A program made the position numbers and the translations under genes. From assembly GCA_026874595.1 (NCBI GenBank), contig CM049310.1, positions 80,221,056 to 80,285,055 of the forward strand: DNA of 64,000 nucleotides, written 5' to 3'. The notes below the pieces were generated by a model. That model made no database searches and was not told where the DNA came from. It saw only the letters and a program-made list of their open reading frames with translations. The stretch is from Sipunculus nudus (Eukaryota > Annelida > Sipuncula > Golfingiida > Sipunculidae). Positions 1-12,060 of this stretch are shown here, piece by piece. Position 1 is the first letter of the stretch. Every line of letters begins with the position of its first letter.

Positions 1-262
1 TGTACTGAAGGTGATTTCAAGACCAGATACAATAACCACAAACAACCCTTTCTTAACAGAACCCAATCTGAAAAACAATGAGCTGTCTACACCCTAAAAG
101 ACAAGAATATCAATTACAAGCACTCCTGGGAAATCTCAGCCAGGGCTGCACCTTACTTCTGTAGGACTAGAAACTCTGTCTGAAAAGCTATACATATAGT
201 AAGTGTCCCCCCTCCCCCCTGGATCATTGTTGAACTCAACGACTGAAATTCTGCTAAGGGAG
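1..262 (+). pseudogene. Penelope-like element, GIY-YIG endonuclease C-terminal fragment
   Basis: Read forward from base 1, the translation gives TEGDFKTRYNNH, then a segment with LKDKN..Y..W.I..RA.PY, then after a frame change SLLNSTTEIL. This order is the downstream half of the GIY-YIG endonuclease region at the C-terminus of Penelope-like retroelements, which nick target DNA for insertion. Stop codons interrupt it (after EKQ and after RNSV) and at least one frameshift is needed, so it is a dead fragment. Its upstream part, including the GIY and YIG motifs, lies outside the window. Family assignment is from pattern memory and was not searched. Confidence 0.55.
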
Positions 263-269
263 GGAAAGG

Positions 270-960
270 TAACCAAACTGAAAGGAAAGTCCCAGGAAAA
301 GAGACAGAAAGTCTCATATGCCCAAGCAGCCAAACCTGTGGCTAAAACACAGGAACTGACAGGAATGTATGAGCCGGCCATTCATGAACTTCATGAGTGG
401 CATAATTACAGAAATGTTCGCTGCATATGGGCTGGAAACAGAAAAAGCAGTAAGTATAATCCAGAACAGGGCTGCAAAGGACTTGACTGCTAAAGCTCCA
501 GTTGAGGGAGAAACAGTCATTTCAAGGAGATCTCTATATACCAATCAGGCAGGTGGGCACAGGAGCTCACTGACCTCAGGCACAGTCAGAAAATAACGGG
601 TTCAAAAAGTCAGTGAAGGGCAAACATGGATAGACTCATGCTATGCCATATTAATCTGAATGGCCTGTTAAGTAAATGGAATGAGATACTGTACATGGCA
701 CATAAGCATGGGGCAGATATCATAGTTGTTAGCAAGTCTAAAATCACAATTAAAAGCTGGGGTCACTGGCAGACTAAAACATGACACACCAATAAAGAAA
801 GGACTGAGCCAGATTCTGGGTAGCCCTTCATTGATTTGGAATGGTTTAGACTATCATCAGACCAATTGGTTCAGCAGAATGGAAGTTGAAGCCATTTCAA
901 TAAGGATGCCGGCTTTCTGGGAAGAGACAACTTCTAACAGAAAGACCCAACTCATGGCAA
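270..960 (+). pseudogene. LINE relic with AP-endonuclease N-terminal motif
   Basis: From 626 the frame reads HINLNGLLSKWNEIL followed by HKHGADIIVVSKSKI. This matches the start of the AP-type endonuclease of non-LTR retrotransposons (N-x-N-G-L ... DI ... E/S-K). After a frame change, 870-910 gives EVEAISIRMP, which resembles the 'W-x-R-I-x-L-P' strand of the same domain. Upstream, 300-350 encodes SYAQAAKP, a composition common in LINE ORF1 products. Frameshifts and stops make it non-functional. It adjoins the Penelope fragment and suggests layered insertions. Confidence 0.4.
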
Positions 961-984
961 ACCACAACCAGACAGTGTGAATGT

Positions 985-1095
985 CACTTTTGTTTGGGTT
1001 AGGAGTAAGGTTAAGAATAAGTTAAGAATAAGGTAAATATTAAGTTAAGAGTAAAGTTAAGATTAGGGTCAAGTTTAAAGTTAACAAGCAAATTT
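985..1095. repeat. Degenerate TTAAG-rich short tandem tract
   Basis: Loose repeats of a 6-8 bp unit related to GTTAAGAATAAG run for about 100 bases directly before the 150-bp satellite. It is not a canonical TTAGGG telomere array. It may be the simple-repeat flank of the following tandem element. Confidence 0.45.
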
Positions 1096-1129
1096 GTGGA
1101 ATTAATGTCCCCTGCTTTGGGATCTTGTT

Positions 1130-1920
1130 GTCAGACAGACAGAAGCCAGACACTCGAAAAAACAAATCCTAACCAGGGTAGGCATGAGAGCAATCACGGA
1201 CGGAAATTTGATTGAAATCTGATAATATTTAGGAAAGTAATGGCACAGACACGAAAAAACTGACAAACTGACAGAGTGACAGACAGACGGACATAAGCCA
1301 GACACTTCAAAACAATTCCAAACAGAGGTAAACATGAGAGCAATCACTGACCAAAATTTGATTGACATCGGATAATATTTAGGAAAGTTATCGCACAGAA
1401 ATGAAAATCTGACGGACTGACAAACAGAGTGACAGACAGACAGATGCCAGACACTCCATAACCAATCCCAACAAAAGTAAGCATGAGAGCAATCACTGTC
1501 CAAAATTTGAATGAAATCAGATAATATTTAGGAAAATAATGGCACAGACACGAAAAACCTGACATACAGACAGATAAAGTGACAGACAGACAGAAGCCAG
1601 ACACTCAAAAACAAATACCAACAAAGGTATGCATGAGTGCAATAACTGACCCAAATTTGAATGAAAACAGATAATGATTAGGAAAGTAATCGCATGGAAA
1701 CAAAACTTGACGGTTGTACAGACAAAGCTGGTGACAGACAGAAGCCAGACACTCCAGAACCAATCCCAACCAAGGTAAGCATGAGAGCAATAACTGACCC
1801 AAATTTGGAAAAAAAAAATCAGATAATATTTAGGAAAGTTATCGCACGGAATTGAAAATCTGATGGACTAACAGAGTGACAGACAGACAGATGCCAGACA
1901 CTCCAAAACCAAATCAATGT
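1130..1920. repeat. Satellite-like array, about 150-bp unit, 5-6 copies
   Basis: The phrase GCCAGACACT recurs near 1145, 1296, 1446, 1593, 1743 and 1890, spacings of 147-151 bp. Between these marks the units share GCATGAGAGCAATCACTGAC, AGATAATATTTAGGAAAGT and GACAGACAGACAG. Copies differ by roughly 10-20 percent by eye. The period is near a multiple of three, so long reverse-strand reading frames occur, but these are repeat artefacts. Internal GACAGACAGA runs make it look like the tandem core of the hairpin-ended elements elsewhere in the window. Confidence 0.85.
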
Positions 1921-2320
1921 CCCCCCACATTCTATGAGCGGGGAGCCAAAATAATGAGTTCATGTGGATATTTGGAATGATTAAATATAAAGTTTTACCA
2001 AGTGTTTGAGTTAATGTTTGTATAAACTTAATTAAATTTGCAATTATTTCAGTCCAACTATAAATTATATCTGTCATTGAGTTTGTTGTGAGTGAAAAAT
2101 CTCAGGATTCATAGGTTCATGATTCAAGCCTTTACGGGTATTATTGGTGCCCTGTTATCAGCCAGCTGGCCTGATGGATGGACAGACAGCAGGCCATAAG
2201 ACAGACACATAGCTCAGATGATTTGGGGCAAAACCACAAAAAAATACAGGTTGATCACTCCATGATCAATATGCTAGTCTGCAGGAACTAATGAATCACT
2301 CCATGATCAAGAGCCATGCA
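1921..2320. other. Anonymous spacer between tandem arrays
   Basis: No open frame with coding character is visible. A short GACAGACAGC stretch near 2180-2210 and the phrase ACTCCATGATCAA (twice, near 2255 and 2298) hint at more repeat debris. Confidence 0.4.
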
Positions 2321-2705
2321 AACTAGATGTGTCGGTACAACACGAATGCCCCCGCTTGGGGCAAATTAGAAACATTTGTTAAATTTTGTAAATTTTTTTT
2401 AAGTTCAGGAGGTGTTGTATGGTCAAAAGTAGGTCAAGAAGGGCAAAATGCAAACTCGATCTGTAACGGGTCATTATCAAGGAACACACCAAAAATCAGG
2501 CCAGTATGCAGGCATTGTGAAAAAAAGTCCATACATGTGCATTTTTCATAAAAATTTCTGTCTTGCATGAAATTTTCTATGTTCAGGATCTGTCATATGG
2601 TCAAAAATAGGTTAACTGGGACGAAACGCGAACCAGACCTGTAAGTGGTCATTATGCGCCCACAGACCAAACATTGGGCCAGTATCTGTAAGCATTGCAT
2701 TGCGA

Positions 2706-3387
2706 AACTAGAATATTAGCAAAAGCTGGTTATCAGTTATAAATTTAAATTGGAGAGGTATGTACCATGTTTTATAACAATCCACCAAATGCTTCCTGAG
2801 AAATATCCCCCTAAGTTTTTTTTCTATACTAAGCTCTGTGACCTTGAAAAGTAGGTCAAGACCACCCATCTTTGAACCTGACCAAGATTTTGTAAATATG
2901 ATGCAAAAGCACTGAAGTAATGAAGTTCCTTAGTTGAATACCTTTGGAGATATCCTGCACAAAGGCTAAAATTGAAAAATCCGATAAAATTTTATTAAAA
3001 AAATCAGAAATTGCAGGTGACGCCACCAAAATTGTGCAGCACGTACAGACCATCAGTCCCAATGATCATAGTAAGTTTTGTGAAAATCCACACAATGGTT
3101 CCTGAGATATAAGCTTCTGAGTGTTTTATTATAATCAGCTCTAAAATGTAGAAAAATGGGTCAAGGTCACCCATCTTCGAACTTAACCGAGATTTTATCG
3201 ATATACATCTTCACTGATGAAATAAAATTCCAACGGTGAATCCTTTTAGAGATATCCCGCTCACAAGGTAAAAGTTAACAGACGTGGAACGGATGGACCG
3301 ACGGACACCTGACAGACAGATGGACGGATAGACGGACAGCTTGCGTGACGACAACAGCCCATCAGCCTATGAGCTGAGGGCTAAAAA
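2706..3387 (-). mobile_element. Family B element nested in family A copy 1
   Basis: It begins AACTAGAATATTAGC and ends with a GGACAGACAGATGGACGG-type microsatellite, GTGACGACAACAGCCC and a hairpin made of AGCCCATCAGC / GCTGAGGGCT, then TAAAAA. The interior has one full repeat unit containing GTGCAGCACGTACAGACCAT and TGGTTCCTGAGATATAAGC. Sequence on both sides belongs to a family A unit (GCATTGCGAA before, GTACATGTACATTTGTCATG after), so the insertion point lies in the A-run of that unit. The TCAAGGTCA nuclear-receptor-like half-site appears at 3161 and, inverted, at 2839. Confidence 0.75.
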
Positions 3388-3639
3388 CTGCTGTACATGT
3401 ACATTTGTCATGAAATTTTCTATGTTTAGGAGCTGTTAAACAATCAAAAGTAGGTCAACCGGGACAAAACGCGAACTCGATCTGTAACTGGTCATTATCT
3501 GCATACACACTAAAAATCAGGCCAATATCTGCAGGCATTGTGAAAAAAAGTTCGTACATGAGTATTTGTCGTGAAAATTTCTATTTTTCATGAAATTTTC
3601 TAAGTTAAGGAGCCGTAAATGGTCAAAAGTAGGTCAACC

Positions 3640-3844
3640 ACATGGGCTGATCCAGGATTTAGGAAAAGGATGGGTCCAACCAAGGGGGACTAAAGACAAA
3701 AACCTAATAAGAGGTCCCCAGGTCCTGGAAAGGGGATGGGGGTTCAGGTCGCAAATGTTGGTCTGAAACCATTAAAACAGGTTGCAGTGGCTGAATAAGA
3801 GAGGGTCTGGGCCCCCCTGGACCCTCCCTCTGGATCCGCTTCTG
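3640..3844. mobile_element. 205-bp TIR element (hAT-like ends) inside family A
   Basis: Family A sequence stops at GTAGGTCAACC and resumes at ACCGGGAGGAAACGC. The 205 bases between are bounded by imperfect inverted ends, CATGGGCTGATCCAG on the left and the complement of CAGAAGCGGATCCAG on the right, with AACC on both sides. Ends of the form CAGTGGCGGATCCAG are typical of non-autonomous hAT elements. The expected 8-bp target duplication is not intact; only four bases match. Confidence 0.55.
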
Positions 3845-4561
3845 AACCGGGAGGAAACGCAAACTCGATCTGTAACTGGACAATATCTGCATACACACCA
3901 AAAATCAGGGCAATATCTGCAAGCATTGCGAAAAAAAGTCTGTACATGTGTATTTGTCATGAAAATTTCTATTTTTCATGAAATTTTCTAAGTTAAGGAG
4001 CCGTAAAACGGTCAAAAGTAGGTCAACCGGGACGAAAGGAGAACTTCTGTAACTGGTCATTATCTGCCCACACACCAAAAATCAGGCCAATATCTGCAGG
4101 CATTGCAAAAAAAGTCCGTACATGTGTATTTGTCATGAAAATTTATATTTTTCATGAAATTTTCTAAGTTAAGGAGCCGTAAAACGGTCAAAAGTAGGTC
4201 AACCGGGATGAAAGGAGAACTTCTGTAACTGGTCATAATCTGCCCACATACCAAAAATCAGGCCAATATCTGCAGGCATTGCAAAAAAAGTCCGTACATG
4301 TGTATTTGTCATGAAAATTTATATTTTTCATGAAATTTTCTAAGTTTAGGAGCCATAAAACGGTCAAAAGTAGGTCCACCAGAAAGAAACGCTAACTCGA
4401 TCTGTAACTGGTCATTATCTGCCCACACACCAAAAATTCAGGCCAATATCTGCTGGCATTGCGAAAAAAAGTCCGTTCAACTGTTTGATTTCGGAAGGAC
4501 GGAATGAAGGACATGGGTAAAACTATATTCACCTGCCACTTTGTGGTGGGGGCATAAAAAT

Positions 4562-4850
4562 CATGGTGATCAACGCATTACTTGTTCAGATACTAGAGAT
4601 TTTGTATCAAATTTTCAATTATTCTGGGGTGTACTCCTGAGCCTGATAGCTCACAGTATACGGGTAACAGAGACCTAATTTCAGGTTTCCAAGGAGATTT
4701 TTCATAGACCTCCTTGGATGTCAAGTGAGAAGATTCCTGGCTCGATGGTTACAATTTGTGTTTAGTTAATGGACAGACAGACATAAAAACAGACGATTGA
4801 CAACGAGTGATCGCCATACCTCATCAAGTCAGCTGAGCTAAAGAACTGTT
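4562..4850 (-). mobile_element. Family C fragment (AGCTCAGCTGAC hairpin end)
   Basis: This stretch is a reverse-orientation relative of 57690-58000: both share the phrases for 'GACATCCA(G)GGAGGT', 'TTTCAGGTTTCC(A)' and 'ACAAAAT..TCAATTATTCT', followed by a GACAGACAGACA microsatellite and the terminal palindrome GTCAGCTGAGCTAAA near 4832. It abuts family A copy 1 directly, with no unrelated spacer. Only one unit remains. Confidence 0.6.
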
Positions 4851-5480
4851 TATATAGGTAAGTCTACAGAAAGTAGTCCACTGGGTGAGTTAAGCTCTGT
4901 CCTATTTAGCTTAGAGGGTTATATACCGAGGTTGCAGTGTAGGGTCATGGATCAATTAAGCAACATAAAGACTGTAGTTATATCTATTGGATCTATTAGC
5001 CCTGTATGCAAAGTAATGATCAACTTCTTTATCAGACGCAAAGCCAACTGGTATGTCAGCTTGTGATACAATCTATTGAATATTCATCAATAGGGAGTCA
5101 AAACTAACTACCAATAAAGTGACGCTGTTTGATCAAATCAGCATTTTACAGTCAAGCATTTTATTTAGCACATGCTTTTATGTTTTTAGTTTTTTTCTGG
5201 GGGTATTGCTTCTATTAAGTTAAGCAAATATCAGTAATAAACATAGTATGGAGTGTCTGCATGATGCATTGTTAATTAGCAGCCTGTGATTGCAACATGA
5301 CAAGTGGACTCTTTAAAAGGCTTGTCTAATATTATAAAAGGATTGATTTTCCTTGATAATAGTAAACAAAATTCCCTTGTTATTTGGTAATAGTACACAT
5401 TACAAGATACACAATCATCAGAAACCTGATGCAAATCATTCTGATGTTCACTGGCTTACAAGTACCATATATAGCTGAGT
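4851..5480. other. Anonymous AT-rich spacer
   Basis: No coding-like frame, RNA gene or repeated block is recognised here. Confidence 0.4.
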
Positions 5481-5486
5481 CAAAAA

Positions 5487-5830
5487 AGTGAAAGATCATC
5501 ACACCAGAGAAACGAATTGTCAGTCAACAACATGAGAAGGGTAAATCTAGCCAATCTATAGCAAATGAACTGCAAGTTGGGAAAATGCAAATCCAATCAA
5601 TCACCCAAGTTTAGAGGGCATTATGGCAATGTGGACAAGTGGTACAGACAAACTGATGCCATGCCAAGTTCTTCAAAGTTAGAAAGACAACATACCTGAT
5701 ATGATCTACTCGTAGACGAGGGATTGGTTCTGTTATGCAAGTACAAAGAATATCAAAATTACAAGAATTGGCTATAACAAGTTTGCTGCTCCTAATTGGA
5801 GGCTTCGGTCCTTCCTGAATAGACACAACA
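5487..5830 (+). pseudogene. Tigger/pogo-like transposase N-terminal relic (CENP-B type HTH)
   Basis: The forward frame reads KRIVSQQHEKGKSSQSIANE then LQVGKMQIQSI, which fits the CENP-B/Psq helix-turn-helix that opens pogo/Tigger transposases (E-x-G-x-S-x-x-x-I-A-x-E-x-x-V-G-K-x-x-I). Downstream, V-R-K-T-T-Y and a later Q-E-L-A pattern match the start of the second HTH (K-x-x-Y-x-x-I-x-x-x-V). Two stops interrupt it and no DDE domain follows, so this is a short dead remnant of a Tc1/mariner-superfamily transposase. Confidence 0.5.
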
Positions 5831-7910
5831 AAGTCCTTTATCCAAGCGTGAAATGTTCTGATTAAAGGAGGGCCGCTCTCTTAATAACTTTATATGTGCA
5901 ATTCTCACTCTCTGTATATTTCATCCAGATTAGCAAATATGTAATATGCAAGGTGTAGCTGTTAGTGGGACTAAAGTATTCAACTGTCAATGTATTCTAG
6001 TGCCAGAACTGAAAAACATACCTAAGCCAAACTGCATGGTACTTAATTATACTGACAAATTACTTAGCCTTAATTACACATCAATTCTAATTGCACTTTC
6101 ATTCATCTCCCATGTACTCCTTTCTTAAAAGGGACATAATCAGGGACATAATCAGGAGCAAAATTTTTCCTATTCTTTCACACAACTTTATACAAAAGTT
6201 ATCCAGCAGAACCATTCCAGCACACAGTCTCATTTCCTCGCATATGACAGTTTAACACCATGTTATAACCCTGCGTGTTGTTTACACAGTCTGTTTACCA
6301 TAACAAGGCCCCCTGACCAGAGGGGCGGTTAAGAGGGGCAACACGTGGTGTTTCAGCCAGCGGAAACATGTATTACATTTTTTAGTCTAGTCAGAGCATC
6401 TCCTTATTGGATGTGCTGTGGCTCTGCGCAGCACGACGCAATGTTTATGTTTACACCTGGGATCGCGCCCGGTTCACTGTTTTTACCACTCGTGTACAAG
6501 AGTAAGCAAACTGTTTCAAAGCAATATTTTGGCAGGTACAGTTTTATTTTAAAGGAAAAACTATTTTTCATGTTAACTCAACCTGCTTTATAGGTGATTG
6601 GGCCCCTTTAATAATATTGTATCTTTTGTGACACTTCAAATCTTTGGTTCACTCACTGTGTAGAGAGAGATCTTGCTGGGGGAGACATGCTATGTACCAA
6701 TTCAGTTAGGAACTGGGGACCACGCCCTGAACATGGGCTTCACAGCCCCTCTTCTGTATTGTGGCAATAAAGAATTTTATACAACAACCAAGAGCCTTCT
6801 AATTAGGTTTATTCCCCATCCTGGACCAGTTTATGATCACAACAAGGTAACAGTGGCAGTCAAGTGAGAAACTCCAGCTAGTGGTTCTAGCCTGTTCTGC
6901 TGAGGGAGATAAGCTGAAGCCAAAGGAAAATCTGCCAAACCCCAATATTTTGGTGGCTACAAATTGCACTGCCTTCCACTGCCTTGTTTTTGCCATGCAA
7001 TAATCACGAAAATACGGTAGTCTGATTTGGGCTCTCTAGCTGATGCCAGTTGTGTGTGGCTGGAACTGGCTACTGATAAAACTTTACAGGGGCAGAAGCA
7101 ATAAGTCAAGAAAAAGATTCATCCAAGCAGTGCCATTTGTTCTTTGATTAACATATGTTTGTAACAAAATATTAGTGAACGCAGGTTAATAAGACATTTA
7201 TGGTATATAGTATACATCAAGGGCTTCATTGGAGCAATACCAAAACAAGGTCAAGGTTTACACATACAGTTTGAAAGAACCAGACCAGTGGCCCGATCAG
7301 GAGGGACTTCTTTGTCTTCTGTGGCCTCAGCACAAATATATTTATTTTAAGGATTCTTAAACACAGTGCACTCATTATTTAACAGATTTTGCTATTGTCC
7401 AAGACAACCCTTCATGTTATCCCTCCCCCACCCCTGCACCAACAAAATTAAGCCCTTCACTGCTTATATAAAGTATCAGTGTTCAGTATTTAAATTCTAA
7501 CAAGCTCATATCAGGGAATACTGTAGATTATCTTTCTGAAGCTGCATGTGTATTACAGGCTGCACCCAGACTTTTCAGTACCCTGTCCGTGATGTGCTTA
7601 GGAAAACAAGATCTAGGAAACCCCCAATTGAAGCCGCTTCTGGACTTCCCGGCCCATGGCCCTATCCCTACTGGAGCAATTTAAGTAAATCCTGCAGTTT
7701 TACTGATCCGTGACATTATAAACAATGATATATACAATGATAATCTAAATAAATATGAAGTAGTTAATATATTTAATCAAAATTAAATCAAATAACGGCA
7801 TCTGCTACCGTTTTATAATGATTTCATTTGTACAGTTAATAATATTACAATTCATCGCTATAAAATATAAAAAAATATGTCAATCACTTATCAACTATAT
7901 AATCTGAACC
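5831..7910. other. Intergenic DNA without recognisable genes
   Basis: Short frames at 5946-6128, 6345-6593 and 6673-6867 lack codon bias, domains or splice context. The block 6305-6615 is more GC-rich and bounded by AAGGCCCCC and GGGCCCCTTTAAT, which could be degraded ends of a small TIR element, but the match is too short to call. Confidence 0.35.
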
Positions 7911-7913
7911 CGG

Positions 7914-8193
7914 GCTTCTGTGGCTCAGGGGTAGAGCACATGACTCAAAGCCAGGTGATAGTGAGTTCCAATCTTAGCTGAGGCAGTGAGATTTTTCATG
8001 GTTGGCCTCCACCCATGGTGAGCGCTCTGCAGACTTAATAGGGAGACTGTGCCCATCAGTCATGTTTTACTCACAAAGGAGTGCGCCTTTCAGGGGTTCT
8101 TCAGTGTTATGACCTAGTCTTGGGAAAGACACACACCCAGGGCCAGCAGGAGTGGTATACTGAACCTGGTTGACGCAAAAAAAAAAAAAAAAA
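7914..8193 (+). mobile_element. tRNA-derived SINE, copy 1 with poly-A tail
   Basis: The 5-prime part GGCTTCTGTGGCTCAGGGG then TAGAGCAC carries a tRNA-like box A, and GAGTTCCAATC about 45 bases later is a decayed box B. A body follows with TGAGCGCTCTGCAGACTTAA, GTTATGACC and TTGGGAAAGA, and the element ends in a run of 17 A. A box A/box B head, unrelated body and A-tail are the hallmarks of a Pol III-transcribed SINE moved by LINE machinery. Two further copies lie at 16171-16393 and 36905-37100, both reversed. Confidence 0.8.
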
Positions 8194-9400
8194 GATATAA
8201 GCCTCTGTCATATAGTCCGAAACCAGAATGGAACTCTGCAGATGTACATATACTTAGTTAAGCAAAGCATTAAGAAATAGAGGCAGTTACCTCCTCCCCC
8301 CCCCCCCCAAAAAAAAATAATAAAAAAAATATAGAATCTACATGGAATCATATATTTTACAATTAGTTTAAGAAGGCAACTGATTTTATGTCAAATCTGT
8401 CAATTTTTAACGAACAAAATTAAATAGGTTACAGTATGATGCTACAATAATGCTAAGATCAATAGCGCTGATCACTGACAATCGGACAGCTGGTACAGTT
8501 GTATATACATCTCTGCCATGCATGGAATCAAAGACCCTGGGTTTCCTCTGAAACCTTTATACCCTGTAGGACTCCCAAGCCAACAGATGGAAAGTTGTGA
8601 TACACTAGGTGTGGTTTCATGCTTATAAAACAATACTGTTTCTGGCTACATCATTCAGGACGTCTAAGCTGAAGTGAGCTGCATATGATGCAGCATTCGA
8701 GTTTAAGGACTTATGCCATGAGGAAAGCACAGGGAGTAAATAACAGGCAAACCACTGAGCACTTCTGGAACAATGAGAAGCAAGTTTAGGCCTGGAGAAA
8801 CAGTGAGGAGGGTCTGATGCAAGTGGAAAAGAGATCAAAGCATCTGATTGGGGGCCTTATGACCTGTGCATGAGGAAAAACTTGATGGGGTACAATGTTT
8901 TAGTATTAAATATTATACATATCGATAATCAAAAGATAAGATCGATGATATGTTTAGTATTTTGAATTTCATTTTTTCTTTTATTTTCTTATGCATGAAT
9001 ATGAAATGGTTATAAAAAAAATAATAATAAATGTGTTTCTGAGGATGTTAGGATAGTTATGTAAAAATATGCCCCGAATTATAACGTTTCACAGATAAGA
9101 AGCAAAAAGTGTTAATGTGGAGTTCACCCCCATACTGTTAGACTAATAAAGATTAATTAATTGTTCACATTAATATGCCATCATAAGATAAGAACAATTT
9201 TTCAGGGGCTGATTGTGCATGGTTAATTCCAAGAATACGATTAATTTATTATCTTTCATTACTTTTACATTCTTGAAACAATCATTCAAAATTAACTGTG
9301 TTATGTATAAATACTAGACTTCAAGAAAAGTCAATTTCTTATAACAGGAATATATAACCTGGGTGAATGATGCAAGTAAGGAGGTGTTTACATATAATCT
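8194..9400. other. AT-rich spacer, no gene recognised
   Basis: Contains a C-tract/A-tract junction near 8297-8330 and a reverse frame at 8623-8838 without coding character. Nothing else stands out. Confidence 0.35.
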
Positions 9401-9404
9401 TGTT

Positions 9405-9860
9405 CAAATCAGGCAGGACTAAGATTTTGATGATATGTATTAGCACCAAAGAAATATAAAATTCCTGTGTTGAATATTTTTGGAGATATCCCATTCACAA
9501 GGCCCAAATTAAGAAAGCTGAAATTCTTTTTTGCACTGCATTCTGCAGCATTCACAGACCCTTATTGCCAAAATCATAGCATATTTTATAACAAACCACA
9601 AAATATGGTTCCTGAGAAATAAGCTTCTAAGTTTTTTTCTATAATTCGCTCGAAAACATAAAAAAATAAGTCAAGGTCACCCATCTTTGAGCTTGACCAA
9701 GATTTTATTAATAATATAAATCAGCACCAAAGAAATAAAATTCCTATGGGTAATCCTTTGAGATATCCTGCTCAGGTAAATGTTAACATACGCCTGATGG
9801 ATGGAGGGATGGCTTTAGTGATGACAATAGCCCTTCAGCCACTAAGGCTGAGGACTGATA
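9405..9860 (-). mobile_element. Family B fragment, solitary
   Basis: It shares with the nested B copies the phrases TTTTGGAGATATCCCATTCACAAGG, represented here in pieces, then ATGGTTCCTGAGAAATAAGC and TCAAGGTCACCCATC (9671), and ends with a GATGGATGGA tract, GTGATGACAATAGCCC and an imperfect hairpin CAGCC..GGCTGAGG. The AACTAGAATATT end is missing. It shows that B exists apart from family A. Confidence 0.65.
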
Positions 9861-12060
9861 AAACTAACATGAAGGTGGTATATGGTGGTATATGGATAGG
9901 ATGCATTGAATAATATCCTTATATTCGTAATTCATTATGTTGTACATATAATGTGAGGAAATAATATCTCGGGCTGGAATTTGGAAGATACAATGTACAG
10001 AGCAAGACTCGGCAATTGAGACCAGGCCCTTGGGCCATGGCTGACTGGCTACACCCTTGCACGCTCAGCGGGCAGCAAGTTGTCTGAACAAAACAGGTAG
10101 CTGCTTATGGGCTAGAAGAGATTCATATCTTGCATCAAATTATATACATGTATATATTTTTTATATTTTTCATCTAACATATACAATATACATATGACAT
10201 TTCTCCCATATACATATGATCTCTCTCTTTCTTACAAATTGTATATACCATGGTACATGATATATATTTCTGTCTTTGTCTCTGCCTCTCATTTTCTAAA
10301 AATTAGTCTATATGCTTTAAAATATCCATTATTATATCCAAAAAAAGAATATGTGTAGGAATATGATCAATGAACAAAACTATCCTTGTTTTTTGGTTAC
10401 ATTATAAATATTGTCTGCAAAAGATGAATCGGTCAACAATCAACATGTCATGGGTCAGTTTCTCATTGATCCAGAAATTTAAAAGAAACCCATATAACAA
10501 TGTGCTTTTATAATTACAAGCTTAATTAACTGCTAAAATGCATGCAATGGAATTATTATGCCTCTTTTTTTCCCCTAATTTTTGGATAAGATGGAATGAT
10601 GGATCAATTCACCGAGGTAAAGTACACATTTGCGTATCTGCCTCAGAACTGGTTTGAAATGCATACCAGCATGTTGTGGTCCCCATGGCACAAAGTTCTT
10701 AAGGATGCCATTGGCTATATTAGATTATTTTATGACACTTCGTTGAATGGCGCACACTATAACCATGTGGTATGTATGGGGTGAAGAGACAAGAACAAAC
10801 AGATTGGAATGGTGACATAGCAGTTTTGGAAGGACAGTTGGAATAGTCTGCCCGAATCCATCTTGCACATGCAAGGAGAACAGACCAACACAGAATTGTA
10901 ACATCAAATGCAAACTTGGGAGCCCAACCAAAACCATCCAGAAGGAAATAAAGAATCAGGATGGAGGCCATAATTAAGATGCTAATTACCAACCTGTAAG
11001 GGAACAGTTCCTTTTATAAAGAAATTATACCATAAATTGTTTAAAAAAAGGCATTTTTGCTGGGCAGGCTTGGTGGTTTATTGAAAATCCATATTTAGTT
11101 TTAGTGCATTACTTAAGTGACCATACCAAATTCAAACCTGAACCCAACGGTTACTCTGAACATAAAACAGTGCCTAATGTTCGGACCTGTCAATCAGTTT
11201 CAGCAGAAATTAACAGAGAATGTCCAGGAATCCCCGTTTCAATCTATCAAAAAATGGTCACTGAAGAGGGTAACCCAGTACATCATCAGAGGCAGTGCGT
11301 TAACCTAAGCAAAAGTTACAGGTCAGAAATACTATGCAAAATAAAAATGACCAAAATAAAAATTCACATTATGACTTCTATAATACAAACTTAATAGCAC
11401 ATGAGTTGAAAGATTTTGTGTAAGAAATTAAAAAATTTTGGCCTGTACATGGCACATAAAAAAAGAATGTTTAGTCCTTCCTCTAGATATAATGGGCAGT
11501 TATGGAAATAGTGAGGGATGTCTTCTATATTAGGGGTCTATTCACATACAAGGCATTTTAGATATTCTTGTAATCTATGATTTCTTCCTCAGAATATTAT
11601 GGTATCTGCCAAAGTTTTCTTCTAACTATTTGCATATTCCTGTACAAATTGCTTGGACATGATCATTGGTTCAAAATTTTCATACCACCTGAGGAATCAA
11701 GATATCCAGCTAAAAACCAGTGTTTCTTCTCTCTGAGAGTTACTGCACAATATTGCACCTCTAGTTTTGCAGTGTTGTTGTGGTAAACAGGTAAATGTGG
11801 ACAGTGTTTACTCACACACAGAACCATACTGAATAAACAGGTGACTTGAGATAGAAAGTTCATGTGCCGAGAAGGTTTTGCTGGAAAACATTTGAATTCA
11901 GCCAAAATGAACTTATAGGGCAAGTTGATACATATTTAATTGCAAATGATCATGTAGCTTAAAGGATCTGTATCTGCAGCACCTGCAAAAGTCAAACTAG
12001 TGGAAAAGTCTAGTAAATAAAAAGTAAATACCTACTGGAAAAGTTGAAAGAGACCCACAT
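9861..12060. other. Spacer with unassigned frames
   Basis: Forward frames at 10596-10784 and 11104-11394 are open but show no start context, domain or repeated homology I can name. The 11104 frame has a spaced H, P, N and R pattern faintly like the tail of a FLYWCH-type protein, too weak to call. The rest is AT-rich. Confidence 0.3.

Larger units (their letters stand above)
2321..4560 (-). mobile_element. Family A hairpin-ended tandem element, copy 1
   Basis: It starts with AACTAGATGTGTCGG and ends in a GACGGA-like microsatellite, then ACATGGGTAAAACTATA and a GCCACTTTGTGGTGGGGGC hairpin followed by ATAAAAA. Between lie about seven tandem units near 180 bp marked by AGTCCGTACATGTG and GGTCAAAAGTAGGTCAAC. 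Read on the minus strand the element finishes with a hairpin then CATCTAG|TT, which resembles the 3-prime end of Helentron/HINE-type rolling-circle elements (hairpin followed by CTAG with insertion next to T). It has no coding capacity, so it is non-autonomous. Family B (2706-3387) and a small TIR element (3640-3844) are inserted into it. The bivalve 'pearl' and DINE-like elements known to me have a comparable plan: tandem core, ACGG microsatellite, terminal hairpin. Confidence 0.75.

Noticed and set aside
985-1095. Interstitial telomere repeats
   Set aside because: The unit is AT-rich TTAAG-like and irregular, not TTAGGG.
1102-1604. Long reverse-strand open frames through the 150-bp array, rich in S, V and C
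   Set aside because: The unit length is close to a multiple of three, so an open frame persists through the repeats without selection; no domain or start context.
6305-6615. Possible MITE bounded by AAGGCCCCC and GGGCCCCTTTAAT
   Set aside because: Terminal similarity is too short, no TSD, and no second copy in the window.
7914-7990. Possible tRNA gene
   Set aside because: Box A and a poor box B are present, but no cloverleaf can be closed and a SINE body plus A-tail follows.
11104-11394. Possible FLYWCH-type gene fragment
   Set aside because: Only a loose H/P/N/R spacing is seen; no zinc-binding core or splice context.
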